Assembly: GCA_003506435.1 (NCBI GenBank)
Contig: DOAQ01000019.1
Coordinates: forward strand, 124,001 to 188,000
Origin: Prolixibacteraceae bacterium
Lineage (GTDB): Bacteria; Bacteroidota; Bacteroidia; Bacteroidales; Prolixibacteraceae
DNA: 64,000 nucleotides
Reading direction: 5' to 3'
In this document: piece by piece, positions 18,118-28,179 of the stretch
Layout: the number at the start of each line of letters is the position of its first letter
How positions within the stretch are numbered: the first letter of the stretch is position 1
The notes under the pieces: generated by a model
The model's database searches: none
The model's input: the letters and a program-made list of their open reading frames with translations, nothing else
What the model was told of the DNA's origin: nothing
Program-made: the position numbers and the translations under genes

Positions 18118-18125
18118 CAAATTTA
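18118..18125 (-). promoter_or_regulatory. Minus-strand -7 box overlapping the second susC start codon
   Basis: + strand CAAATTTATG, i.e. TAAATTTG on the minus strand, matching TAnnTTTG in exactly the same register to the ATG as at 9476-9483. The third SusC start (23417) reads GAAACTTATG, one base off the box, and has no terminator hairpin upstream, which serves as an internal negative comparison. Confidence 0.4.
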
Positions 18126-21100
18126 TGAAAAAAACTGTAATCGATTACTCCTCCGGAAAAAGGGGGAGATTTAGAGTTATTTTTTTAACAATGAAGTTAC
18201 TAACTATTCTAATGTTTGTTGGAACAATGGCAGTTTCAGCGAGTGTGTATTCCCAGAAGACGAGAATCGATCTTCAGCTTATGAATTCGACAGTAGGGAC
18301 GATTTTGAAATCGATTGAAGGTAGTAGTGAATTTATCTTCATTTACGACACTGAACTGGTCAATACACGAATCGAAAAAAGTATCTCAATCAGGGGTGCA
18401 AACATCGAAACAATATTAGATGAGCTCTTTAGCGATAGTAACATCGCTTATTATGTCGACGACCGGCAGGTTTTCCTTTATAAAAAGGACGACATAAAAC
18501 AACTTGAACGCTTGAAATCAGCACCTGTGGTTACGGTTATCCAGCAACAGAAAAAGGATATTTCAGGTTCGGTAAAAGATCAGGGAGGTCTTCCGTTACC
18601 GGGTGTAAGCGTAGTCGTTAAAGGTACCACCACCGGAACGGTTACCGACCCAAACGGGCTGTTTAAGCTTGCTGTTCCTGCTGATGCAAAAACACTGGTC
18701 TTTTCGTTTGTAGGAATGAAACTACAAGAAGTTGCCATCGGTGGAAAAAATTCATTCAACATTACGCTGGAAGAAGAAACTCTCGGCGTTGGAGAAGTTG
18801 TGATTGTGGGTTATGGCCAGCAGAAGAAAGAAAGTATCGTTGCTGCGATTGCCCATACCTCAGGCGAACAACTGGCTAAAACAGGTGCCACAACCAATCT
18901 TTCGCGTGCATTGCAGGGACAACTCCCCGGTGTAACAACCATCCAGATTTCGGGAGAACCCGGACAAGAAGATCCCCGGATACTGATCCGTTCCCAGGGA
19001 ACCTGGAACAATTCTTCGCCGCTGATCCTGGTCGACGGAGTAGAACGTAGTATGAGTGACATCAATGTCAGCGAGGTAGAATCAGTATCCGTTCTGAAAG
19101 ATGCTTCTGCTACCGCTGTGTTTGGGGTAAAAGGAGCAGAAGGGGTTATTCTGATCACAACAAAACGCGGTTCTATCGGCAAACCACAGTTGGTAATAAA
19201 TGCAAATACAAGTATGAAGTTCCTGTCCAGAACACCTGATAAACTGGACGCATACGAAGGTTTTCTTTATCGTAATGATGCCATTGAATATGAACTTGCT
19301 GTCTCTGAAAATTCCTGGCCTTATTATATGCCGCTGGATATTGTTGAGCACTATAAAAGGCCGCAATCAGAAGCAGATAAATATATTTTCCCGAATGTTG
19401 ACTGGCGGTCCGAACAGTTGGACAAAAATGCAAGCTCATCTCAGGTAGACCTGACTGTTTCCGGAGGTTCCGAATTTGCCAAATACTTCGGAGCAATAAG
19501 CTATACCCATGAAGGAGACCTGCTGAAATCAGGCCTGGATAACGGGAAGGGGTATAATACCAAAGTTGCCTATGATCGTTTTAACTTCCGGTCAAACCTG
19601 GATTTTAACCTAACCAAATCGACTATTTTTAGTGTTAACCTGTCCGGTTATGTTGGAACAAAATGGGGAGGAGCAGAATATAACGGTGGACAGCAGCTTA
19701 CCGCATCACACTGGGTCTATGATGGCTTTTACTTCTTATCTCCATCCGTCATGCCGGTACGCTGGCCCGATGGGTCCTGGGGTTATAATCCCGATGCTCC
19801 CAATACGACGAACCCAATTGCTTACTTGAATAACATTGGAAGAGTAAGAAATGTAAGGACCCAGATCACCACTGACTTTATCCTGAAACAGAATCTTGAT
19901 TTTATAACCAAAGGATTAAGCGTCCAGGGATCTTTGTCTTATGATAATCGTTTTTACAGTCGCGGAGGTATGACTGATCCAGGCGGTACACTGGTCAAAT
20001 ACATCGATCCTGATGTGATTGATAAAGCGCCGGGAGAAACGGAGTGGGACTATACCTACGGTTCTATCAAGAACCCTGGCATTAACGATTATGACTTTGT
20101 GCGCCAACCAGTTAATTATGTTTCGGAAAACACTACGGGTAAAACCGTTCGTCGTCTTTATTATTTGATTCAAACGAATTATGCGCGAACCTTTAAAAAA
20201 CATGATCTTGGTCTCACTTTCCTGATGAACAGGGAGGAATTTACAGAAGGAAGTGAGTTTCCCCGGTATCGTGAAGACTGGGTTGGACGTATCACCTATA
20301 ATTATGATACCCGGTATTTTTTTGAAACCAATGGCGCATACAACGGATCGGAAAAATTTTCTTCAAAGTACCGGTTCGGTTTCTTTCCATCCGTGGCTCT
20401 CGGATGGATGGTATCCAATGAACAATTCTTAAAAAAAGACTGGCTGGATAAACTAAAACTCCGCTATTCGTACGGTAAAGTCGGTAATGATAATACCGGC
20501 GCTTCCCGTTGGGGTTACGAAACAAACTGGGCAATTGATGGTGCCTCGACAGTTTTTGGAAATAGTTTTAAGGGAAGTCCTTATACGCAATACCTAGAAG
20601 CTAATGTTGGTAATCCCGATCTGAATTGGGAAGAATCAACAAAACAAAATGTCGGCCTTGAACTGGCCGTATTAAAAAACATGTTCAACCTGAATGTGGA
20701 TGTATATCAGGATGACCGTTCCGGCATTTTTATGAGCAACACGCAAAGACAGATTCCCGATTATTTTGGGGCTGCTGCACCTTCGGCTAACCTTGGAAAA
20801 ACAAGATCAAAGGGGTATGAAATTGAATTCAAGTTTCAGCGGACAACCCAAAGTCAGCTCAACTACTGGGCGACCCTAAGCTATACCAATGCTAAGGATA
20901 AAGTGGTTTACATGGAGGATCCGGTTTTATTATCAGCTTATTTGCAAAAGAAAGGTTTTCAAATCGGGCAATCTACTGGTGTTTTAGGAGACGGCTATCT
21001 GAACAATTGGGATGACGTTTACAGCAGCCTTGGAAAAACCCAAAATAAGCAAAAACTCCCGGGAGATGCCAATTTGATTGATTTTAACGGGGACGGAAAA

Positions 21101-21607
21101 ATGGACAGTTACGATGCAGCTCCATTTGGATATCCGGATCGCCCGCAACATACCTACACTGCTGGTCTGGGGGCATCCTACAAAGGATTCAGCATTATGC
21201 TGCAATTCTACGGCGTTTATAATGTCTCGCGTACCTATGGATATTATCTGTATGGATTCAGCGATGAAACCAAAACGGTCGTCTTCGAAAATATGCTGGA
21301 TACCTGGAGACCCTGGAATACAGATGCAGAGTGGTCAGGTCAGCGTTTGGTCTCCAGTGGAGATATGGGAACTCAGCGGACAGTCGATGGATCATACATG
21401 AGATTGAAAAATGCAGAAATTGCTTACACCTTCTCGGGTAATTTGATTAAAAACATGGGAGTGAGTTCAACCCGGCTCTATATCAACGGGAATAATCTCC
21501 TCTACTGGTCAAAAATGATGGATGACCGCGAAACCAATAACGTAACAAATGGTGCCGCTTACCCGATGTTCGGGACGATTACTTTTGGAATGAATGTTAA
21601 TTTCTAA
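18125..21607 (+). CDS. SusC-family TonB-dependent receptor with STN domain (large PUL, first pair)
   Basis: 1160 residues. Signal peptide ending near SASVYSQ (about 47), STN domain (~48-120), carboxypeptidase-regulatory-like domain (~140-220, PLPGVSVVVKGTTTGTV), plug (~230-350, with SQGTWNNSSPLILVDGVER and LKDASATAVFGVKGAEGV), barrel ending FGMNVNF. The STN domain marks it as the signalling receptor for the FecR/sigma pair upstream. It is separated from SusD by only 3 bases. It imports oligosaccharides released by the secreted enzymes of this locus. Confidence 0.96.
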   Translation: MKKTVIDYSSGKRGRFRVIFLTMKLLTILMFVGTMAVSASVYSQKTRIDLQLMNSTVGTILKSIEGSSEFIFIYDTELVNTRIEKSISIRGANIETILDELFSDSNIAYYVDDRQVFLYKKDDIKQLERLKSAPVVTVIQQQKKDISGSVKDQGGLPLPGVSVVVKGTTTGTVTDPNGLFKLAVPADAKTLVFSFVGMKLQEVAIGGKNSFNITLEEETLGVGEVVIVGYGQQKKESIVAAIAHTSGEQLAKTGATTNLSRALQGQLPGVTTIQISGEPGQEDPRILIRSQGTWNNSSPLILVDGVERSMSDINVSEVESVSVLKDASATAVFGVKGAEGVILITTKRGSIGKPQLVINANTSMKFLSRTPDKLDAYEGFLYRNDAIEYELAVSENSWPYYMPLDIVEHYKRPQSEADKYIFPNVDWRSEQLDKNASSSQVDLTVSGGSEFAKYFGAISYTHEGDLLKSGLDNGKGYNTKVAYDRFNFRSNLDFNLTKSTIFSVNLSGYVGTKWGGAEYNGGQQLTASHWVYDGFYFLSPSVMPVRWPDGSWGYNPDAPNTTNPIAYLNNIGRVRNVRTQITTDFILKQNLDFITKGLSVQGSLSYDNRFYSRGGMTDPGGTLVKYIDPDVIDKAPGETEWDYTYGSIKNPGINDYDFVRQPVNYVSENTTGKTVRRLYYLIQTNYARTFKKHDLGLTFLMNREEFTEGSEFPRYREDWVGRITYNYDTRYFFETNGAYNGSEKFSSKYRFGFFPSVALGWMVSNEQFLKKDWLDKLKLRYSYGKVGNDNTGASRWGYETNWAIDGASTVFGNSFKGSPYTQYLEANVGNPDLNWEESTKQNVGLELAVLKNMFNLNVDVYQDDRSGIFMSNTQRQIPDYFGAAAPSANLGKTRSKGYEIEFKFQRTTQSQLNYWATLSYTNAKDKVVYMEDPVLLSAYLQKKGFQIGQSTGVLGDGYLNNWDDVYSSLGKTQNKQKLPGDANLIDFNGDGKMDSYDAAPFGYPDRPQHTYTAGLGASYKGFSIMLQFYGVYNVSRTYGYYLYGFSDETKTVVFENMLDTWRPWNTDAEWSGQRLVSSGDMGTQRTVDGSYMRLKNAEIAYTFSGNLIKNMGVSSTRLYINGNNLLYWSKMMDDRETNNVTNGAAYPMFGTITFGMNVNF

Positions 21608-21610
21608 GAT

Positions 21611-23386
21611 ATGAAGACAACAAAGAAAATCTTATTCAAATATATCGGTGTTCTTTTGTTCGCCGTTGTAATGAGCACATCGTGTGTGGATTACCTGGAA
21701 AAGGCCCCGGAGGTCAGTATCAGCGAGGAGGATATCTTCACCAAATTCAACTCTTTTCAGGGATATATTGAAAATATATATCAGAATATTCCCGACCTGC
21801 AGTTAAGTGTGGATGCAACAAACGGGTGGAACTATGGAGATGACGTTCATCCTTCGAACACCGACCAGATGTGTGCCTACTGGGAAAGAGGGGCAACCAA
21901 TGCATGGAACTATAAACATAGTCCGTATGCCGGCCGGGTTGGCGGCACTTATGTAGTAGATAATACAAATAAACGAAAAGGTTACTGGCACAATGGATGG
22001 CTTGGTATCAGGCAAGCTAATATCGGACTAAAAAATCTAGACAAATTTGTTGGCACCCAGGAAGAACGGGATATCCTTGAAGGGCAATGCCTGTTCTTCA
22101 GAGGGCAGTTCCACTGGGAAATTTTGAGAGCCTGGGGCGGCGTTCCGTATATTGATACCGTCTTTGCTGCCACTGATAAACTGATAGCCCCACGCCTTTC
22201 CTACCTTGAAACAGCAAACAGGATCAGTGTTGATCTCAAAAGAGCAGCAGAACTTCTGCCCGCTTCTTGGGATGAATCAGGTCCCGGACAGGCTACCCTG
22301 GGAAGTAATGCAGGCCGTATTACCAAGGGCGCTGCCTACGGATACCTCGGCATGAACCTGCTTTATGCTGCCAGTCCGCTTGCGAACGGGGTAGAGACCG
22401 GAAATTATGAATACAACACCGAACTTTGCAAACAGGCCGCCGAAGCCTTTTATGAGGTGATCAAGCTGGCCAATATGGGATATCATGGACTTGAAACATG
22501 GGAAAATTACAGAGATATTTTTTACTCGCTCACCGGTAAAATGCCCAATGCAAACAAAGAAGTTATTTTCTCCAATCCGGTTTACATGTACAAAAAATAT
22601 AACCGGGGAGAAGGCTTTGTATATGCCGTCGCCGCAGGTGCCGGTAGTGCGGTTACTGCAAATTATGTGGATTATTTCGGAATGGCAAATGGTCTGCCCA
22701 TCGATGCAGAAGGCTCAGGTTATAATCCAGCCGATCCATGGGTTAACCGCGATCCCAGGTTTTATTACAACATCACCAAAGATGGTGACCGGATCATCCA
22801 GAACACCAACAATGCGGATACCTATGCACAATTCTATGTTGGCGGGAGACACAGCACCTATAAAGCGATCAACATTTCTTTTGTTTACAAGAAATTCTAT
22901 CATATTACCTGTAATAACTACGATGTGGGCTGGAATAGCTGGTATTCCGAAACACCGCATTTACGGTTGGCCGAAATCTACCTGAATTATGCAGAAGCCG
23001 TTAATGAAGCTTATGGTCCTAACGGAAGTATTCCGGGTGGGATTACTGCTGTTAAAGCCGTAAATATTATTCGCAACCGTGCCGGTGTTCCCGATGTTGA
23101 TACCCGCTATTTAAATGACAAGGCTGCTTTTCGTGAGATTGTCCGGCAGGAACGCGCGGTGGAACTTGCATTTGAAGGTCACCGGTGGAACGATTTACGG
23201 CGCTGGCATATCGCCCATTTGATGAAATACAGGGAAAAATATCACCTGGAATTTGATAAAAACCACACATACTTTAAGAAGGTACTCGATGTAACCACAG
23301 TTCACGAGGAAAAACATTACTGGCTTCCTTTCGAAGTAGATTTGGTTAACATGTACGAAGGATTCAAACAAAATCCGGGATGGTAA
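21611..23386 (+). CDS. SusD/RagB-family lipoprotein (large PUL, first pair)
   Basis: 591 residues, lipobox with Cys25 (STSC) followed by VDYLEKAPEVSISEEDIF. Family blocks near the C-terminus: LRLAEIYLNYAEAVNEAYG and RQERAVELAFEGHRWNDLRRW. It pairs with the SusC encoded 3 bases upstream and captures glycan at the surface. Confidence 0.96.
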   Translation: MKTTKKILFKYIGVLLFAVVMSTSCVDYLEKAPEVSISEEDIFTKFNSFQGYIENIYQNIPDLQLSVDATNGWNYGDDVHPSNTDQMCAYWERGATNAWNYKHSPYAGRVGGTYVVDNTNKRKGYWHNGWLGIRQANIGLKNLDKFVGTQEERDILEGQCLFFRGQFHWEILRAWGGVPYIDTVFAATDKLIAPRLSYLETANRISVDLKRAAELLPASWDESGPGQATLGSNAGRITKGAAYGYLGMNLLYAASPLANGVETGNYEYNTELCKQAAEAFYEVIKLANMGYHGLETWENYRDIFYSLTGKMPNANKEVIFSNPVYMYKKYNRGEGFVYAVAAGAGSAVTANYVDYFGMANGLPIDAEGSGYNPADPWVNRDPRFYYNITKDGDRIIQNTNNADTYAQFYVGGRHSTYKAINISFVYKKFYHITCNNYDVGWNSWYSETPHLRLAEIYLNYAEAVNEAYGPNGSIPGGITAVKAVNIIRNRAGVPDVDTRYLNDKAAFREIVRQERAVELAFEGHRWNDLRRWHIAHLMKYREKYHLEFDKNHTYFKKVLDVTTVHEEKHYWLPFEVDLVNMYEGFKQNPGW

Positions 23387-23416
23387 ATGATTTCACATTT
23401 ATATTATTTGAAACTT

Positions 23417-26400
23417 ATGAATAAAAAATATATTCCATTTCTTATAATAATGCTTTTCCTGGGACTTGTTGCCGGAAAAGCATTTGGACAAGAACCACAT
23501 GAACAACTGATAAAATTTGAATCAGTTGTTGTGGATGAAAACGGTACGCCGATACCCGACGCTGTTATTTCAGGAAAGGAAGGCAGTATTGAAGTTTTAT
23601 CCGATTCGGAAGGAAAATTCGTCATTGAGGTTCCTGCTAATTCAAAACTTCTACTGGAAGCAAAAGGATATAATGATGCAATTGTAATCATCAACGATGA
23701 TATTAAAAAGATCACCATGAAAAAAACTCTTTTCCTGATGGATGATAACAGTACCGTCAATATTGCATTCGGAAAGGCCAAAAAGAGAGAGCTCGTAGGT
23801 GCCGTCAGTGCTGTTAATACCGAAGAAATTATTAAGTATGATAATTCCCAGTATGTTTTTGATGCGATCAGGGCACGTGTTCCAGGCCTCCTTGGCAACA
23901 CAAATATCCGGGGTATTGGAAATGCGATATTTATTGTCGATGGTTTTCCGCGTGATGCTTCGGATATCAATTTGGAGGAAGTAGAGCAAATTACAGTGCT
24001 GAAGGATGGTAATGCGTCTGCCCTTTGGGGAACTCAGGCAAAAAACGGCGTCATCATCATTACCACAAAACGCGGGCAGGCTTACAAACGTAAAATTAAT
24101 ATTTCCGTCGAAAAGGGCATGGCTAAACCCATTGTATTTCCCAAATACCTTGGATCAGCCCAGTATATGCAATTATATAATGAAGCTCTGGCCAACGATG
24201 GCCTTCCTACAGCCTATGCCGATACAACGATCGCACACTATGCGGCTGGTACCAATCCTTATAAATATCCGTCGGTGGATTACTATTCAAGTGAGTACCT
24301 GCGCAGCAGTAAACCATACACAAAGTTACTCTCTGAATTTTCGGGTGGAAACGATATTACACAGTACTATGCTACTGTTGGATGGGTGAGTTCCGGATCG
24401 CTTTATAATCTTGGAACCGGAAGCGATGCCCGGTATGACCGCTTTAATATCCGGGGAAATGTTGATTTCAAGGTCAATAATTACATCAAGAGTTTTGTGG
24501 ATGCCCTGGTAATTATTGAAGGTGATAAAGGGCCACGTGGAAATTTCTGGAGCAATGCATCCACCCTTCATCCGGAATACTTTTCTCCTTTGCTCCCGGT
24601 ATCTATGATTAAAAGCAATGCCACCTGGCCGAATGGAGGCGATCTGGCCCATGCACAAATCATTAATAAGGGCTATATCTTGGGAGGTACCTCGCAATAT
24701 ATGGACAATGCCTATGGAAATATGTTCCTTGCCGGATATACCCGGAGTATCAGGCGTACAGCAAGGTTCAATACCGGGCTTAATATTGATCTCAAGGGTA
24801 TTACCAAAGGACTGACCTTTAAAACTTTAGTGAGCCTCGACATTTATAATGCCTTTTACGAATCTGTCGAGAACAAATATGCTGTTTATCAGCCAACCTG
24901 GTCGTCCCATTCCGGAAAAGATTCCATTTCTTCCCTGAATATAATAGGAACAGATGAGAGTTCAGGTGAACAGATAATTACAGATGGTGGATATACCCGC
25001 CGCTTCGGAACCTATGCCACAGTGGATTATGCCAGAACTTTTAACGACCATTCTGTAACGGCAACCTTTTTAGGTTATTTTGACAACCTCACCACGAGCG
25101 CCGTTATTATTGATGAAAAAGATTCGCATCTGGCACTAAGAGTCACCTATGACTATAAGAAAAAATACTTTGTCGATTTCAGCAATGCTTTAGTAAACGG
25201 GTTCAAACTCCAAAAGGGGCACAAAGGTGGTTTTTCTCCTTCCCTGGGACTTGCATGGATTGTTACAGACAAATCGGAAAAGAGTCTGATTGATTATCTT
25301 AAGCTTAGGGCATCAGCAGGGATTACCAATTACGAATTTACCGGAAGTAATTACAGACTGTATGAAAATGCTTTTGAGTCAGGCTCTAACTTTGCATGGA
25401 ACGATGGTACAAGAACCATCAAACGCACCCTTATTTCCCGTTCAAGCAACCCTGATCTGACCTTTGAAAAAATGAAAAACATCAATGCCGGACTGGAAGG
25501 TTATTTCTTCGACCGCTCTGTTTTCGTGGATGTCAATGCTTTCTATACCAGAAATTCCGGACAGGTTGTACGCAGAAGTATTTATGCACCATACGTTGGA
25601 AATCTCTATCCATACGAGAACTTTGAAGTAACTGATTACAAGGGGGCAGAACTGGGAATCAACTGGACCGAAAACCTCGGTAATTTTTCCTTTACACTTG
25701 GAGCAAATGCTTTGTTTTACAACACCAAAGTGATAACGCGTGATGAAACCTGGAGCAACGCCTATCAATACAGACAGGGACGTGCAGTCGATGCCATGTT
25801 TGGACTGGAAGCGCTGGGATTTTTCGAATCCCCGGGAGATATTGACAATAGTCCGGTGCAGGAATTTGGCGAAGTCAAGCCTGGCGATATCAAGTACAAA
25901 GATCAAAACGGAGATAGCAAGATCAATGCGGATGATGAAATTCAGATTGGAAATCTGGACAAAGCAAGGATTTTCTATGGGATAAACTTAACATTGAAAT
26001 ACAAGGCATTAAGTTTATTCGCTTTGGGTAACGGACGCTATGGATCGGATGCTGTTTACAGCAGCGCATATTTCTGGGTGGACGGAACAGACAAGTATTC
26101 GGAAGAAGTGCTTAACCGATGGACTCCTGAAACGGCTTCAACTGCCACTTACCCGCGGTTAACATCAAAAAGCAGCCTGAACAACTTCAGAAGCTCAACT
26201 TTCTGGTTGTACAGAAATGACTATTTCACACTGGACCGTGTACAGTTGAGTTTTGAAATGCCAAAAAGTATCGTCAGCAAAATCTTTTCCAAAGATCTGA
26301 TTTTATATCTGCGTGGCGAAAATCTGGCCAGACTTTCAAAAGATGCAGAAAAACGGCAAATCCGGGTTGGAGCAGAACCTATGTACCGTAATTATGCACT

Positions 26401-26422
26401 TGGACTGAGAATTATGTTTTAA
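23417..26422 (+). CDS. SusC-family TonB-dependent receptor without STN domain (second pair)
   Basis: 1001 residues from ATG 23417; an ATG directly after the SusD stop (23387) would add ten residues before the signal peptide. It lacks the STN domain: after the signal peptide (to about GKAFGQ) comes a carboxypeptidase-regulatory-like domain (~30-95, PIPDAVISGKEG), a diverged plug (~105-225, IRGIGNAIFIVDGFP and LKDGNASALWGTQAKNGV) and a barrel ending GLRIMF. Without STN it should transport but not signal to the anti-sigma factor, so the first pair probably controls expression of both. It may take a different fragment of the same polymer. Confidence 0.95.
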   Translation: MNKKYIPFLIIMLFLGLVAGKAFGQEPHEQLIKFESVVVDENGTPIPDAVISGKEGSIEVLSDSEGKFVIEVPANSKLLLEAKGYNDAIVIINDDIKKITMKKTLFLMDDNSTVNIAFGKAKKRELVGAVSAVNTEEIIKYDNSQYVFDAIRARVPGLLGNTNIRGIGNAIFIVDGFPRDASDINLEEVEQITVLKDGNASALWGTQAKNGVIIITTKRGQAYKRKINISVEKGMAKPIVFPKYLGSAQYMQLYNEALANDGLPTAYADTTIAHYAAGTNPYKYPSVDYYSSEYLRSSKPYTKLLSEFSGGNDITQYYATVGWVSSGSLYNLGTGSDARYDRFNIRGNVDFKVNNYIKSFVDALVIIEGDKGPRGNFWSNASTLHPEYFSPLLPVSMIKSNATWPNGGDLAHAQIINKGYILGGTSQYMDNAYGNMFLAGYTRSIRRTARFNTGLNIDLKGITKGLTFKTLVSLDIYNAFYESVENKYAVYQPTWSSHSGKDSISSLNIIGTDESSGEQIITDGGYTRRFGTYATVDYARTFNDHSVTATFLGYFDNLTTSAVIIDEKDSHLALRVTYDYKKKYFVDFSNALVNGFKLQKGHKGGFSPSLGLAWIVTDKSEKSLIDYLKLRASAGITNYEFTGSNYRLYENAFESGSNFAWNDGTRTIKRTLISRSSNPDLTFEKMKNINAGLEGYFFDRSVFVDVNAFYTRNSGQVVRRSIYAPYVGNLYPYENFEVTDYKGAELGINWTENLGNFSFTLGANALFYNTKVITRDETWSNAYQYRQGRAVDAMFGLEALGFFESPGDIDNSPVQEFGEVKPGDIKYKDQNGDSKINADDEIQIGNLDKARIFYGINLTLKYKALSLFALGNGRYGSDAVYSSAYFWVDGTDKYSEEVLNRWTPETASTATYPRLTSKSSLNNFRSSTFWLYRNDYFTLDRVQLSFEMPKSIVSKIFSKDLILYLRGENLARLSKDAEKRQIRVGAEPMYRNYALGLRIMF

Positions 26423-26434
26423 TAATAAAGAATT

Positions 26435-28156
26435 ATGAAGATGAATTCATTTAAGATAGTTACACTGATCCTGGGACTTATGCTTTTGACCGGCGCATGC
26501 GAAATTTTTACTGAGCCGGGGAAAGACAATCAGTATGATATAGACCGGGTGATTCATGACCCTTCATTTGCAGAAGGCATTCTGGCAAATGGTTACCTGG
26601 CCCTGCCCCGATCCTATAGCCTGGATGAGGAAGCCGCTACTGATGATGCAGTATCGAACGATAATTCCAGCCGTTTCAGGCGGATGGCCACAGGCGAATG
26701 GTCTGCCAAATACAACCCTTTTGATATCTGGGCCGATTCATACATTGAAATTTCAAACCTCAATTATTTTCTTTCAATAGTTGATTCAGTGGAATGGAGC
26801 TGGCAAAGTCCGCTTAGAAATGAACTGTTCATTAAAAAACACAAAGGCGAGGCCCTTGCATTAAGAGGTTACCTTTATTACCGCCTGCTGGTCAGGTATG
26901 GAGGTATCGGTGCTGACAACAACCTGCTTGGTATTCCTTTGGTTACCGACCCCATCGGTGTTAATGATAATTGGAAGCTGCCCCGTAACACATACCAGGA
27001 ATGCGTTGATCAGATCAATTCAGATTATAATTTGGCCATTGCCCTGTTACCTTACATCTGGGAAAATAAAACCACGACAGATGAAGAATCTCTGGCCTAT
27101 AACAAGGTCTTCGGAATTCAGAATGCAAACCGGATAAACGGTAAAATTGTTATCGCTCTTAAGTCAAAATTAGCTCTTCATGTTGCCAGTCCGGCATTCA
27201 ATAATGGTAGTTTTGATGAAACTAAATTCGCAAATGCAGCAACCATAACCGGACCTCTGCTGGTTGAAAAGGGAGGAAGCGCAGGATTTCCAACTGATAT
27301 TAAAATCTTTGACAATGATAATGATATCACAAATACGGATATTCTTTGGAGAAGCGATCATTTTACAAACAATACACTGGAAGGTCAAAATTATCCGCCT
27401 TCACTATTCGGGAATGGACGCATTAACCCGACCCAAAATCTGGTTGATGCCTTTCCGATGAAGAACGGATATCCTATCACGAATCCTTCAAGTGGTTTTA
27501 GCCCTGCTTCGCCGTTTAATAACCGCGACCCCAGATTAGCTGTTTTCATTCTTTATAACGGAGCATCGTTTAAAAGTGTAAAAATTAACACCAGCGTAAA
27601 CAGCACCACATCTGACGGATTGAATAAGGTCCCCAATTACTCTACCCGCACAGGATACTACCTCCTGAAATGGTTACGGAGCAATATCAATATGGACCCG
27701 GCAAAACCAACCACAGCAAGGCATTTTTACACCCATATAAGGTTTACGGAACTTTATCTGAACTACGCTGAAGCTGCCAATGAAGCATGGGGCCCCGATG
27801 GCGATCCAAACGGGTACGGATTTACTGCACGTACTATTATCAAGGCTATTCGCAAACGGGCAGGAATAACCCAACCCGACCCCTATGCTACCTCGGTTAG
27901 CGATAAAGCAGCTATGCGGGAATTGATCCGCAACGAACGCCGACTGGAACTTTGCTTTGAAGGGTTCCGCTTCTGGGATATGAGAAGATGGCAACTGGAC
28001 CTGACAGAAAACGCAAAAGGTGTATCCATTGATAATAATGTCTATACAACTATTGATGTGGAAAACCGCGCTTATCCTTCTCATGCTTATACCTGTCCGA
28101 TTCCAAATGATGAAATTCTCAAATATGAAGGATTAATTCAAAATAAGGGTTGGTAA
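26435..28156 (+). CDS. SusD/RagB-family lipoprotein (second pair)
   Basis: 573 residues; lipobox with Cys22 (LTGAC). SusD hallmarks: YNFAEA-like block (FTELYLNYAEAANEAWG) and RNERRLELCFEGFRFWDMRRW near the C-terminus. It starts 12 bases after its SusC partner. Confidence 0.95.
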   Translation: MKMNSFKIVTLILGLMLLTGACEIFTEPGKDNQYDIDRVIHDPSFAEGILANGYLALPRSYSLDEEAATDDAVSNDNSSRFRRMATGEWSAKYNPFDIWADSYIEISNLNYFLSIVDSVEWSWQSPLRNELFIKKHKGEALALRGYLYYRLLVRYGGIGADNNLLGIPLVTDPIGVNDNWKLPRNTYQECVDQINSDYNLAIALLPYIWENKTTTDEESLAYNKVFGIQNANRINGKIVIALKSKLALHVASPAFNNGSFDETKFANAATITGPLLVEKGGSAGFPTDIKIFDNDNDITNTDILWRSDHFTNNTLEGQNYPPSLFGNGRINPTQNLVDAFPMKNGYPITNPSSGFSPASPFNNRDPRLAVFILYNGASFKSVKINTSVNSTTSDGLNKVPNYSTRTGYYLLKWLRSNINMDPAKPTTARHFYTHIRFTELYLNYAEAANEAWGPDGDPNGYGFTARTIIKAIRKRAGITQPDPYATSVSDKAAMRELIRNERRLELCFEGFRFWDMRRWQLDLTENAKGVSIDNNVYTTIDVENRAYPSHAYTCPIPNDEILKYEGLIQNKGW

Positions 28157-28179
28157 GGATTACTATTAATAAAGAAAAA

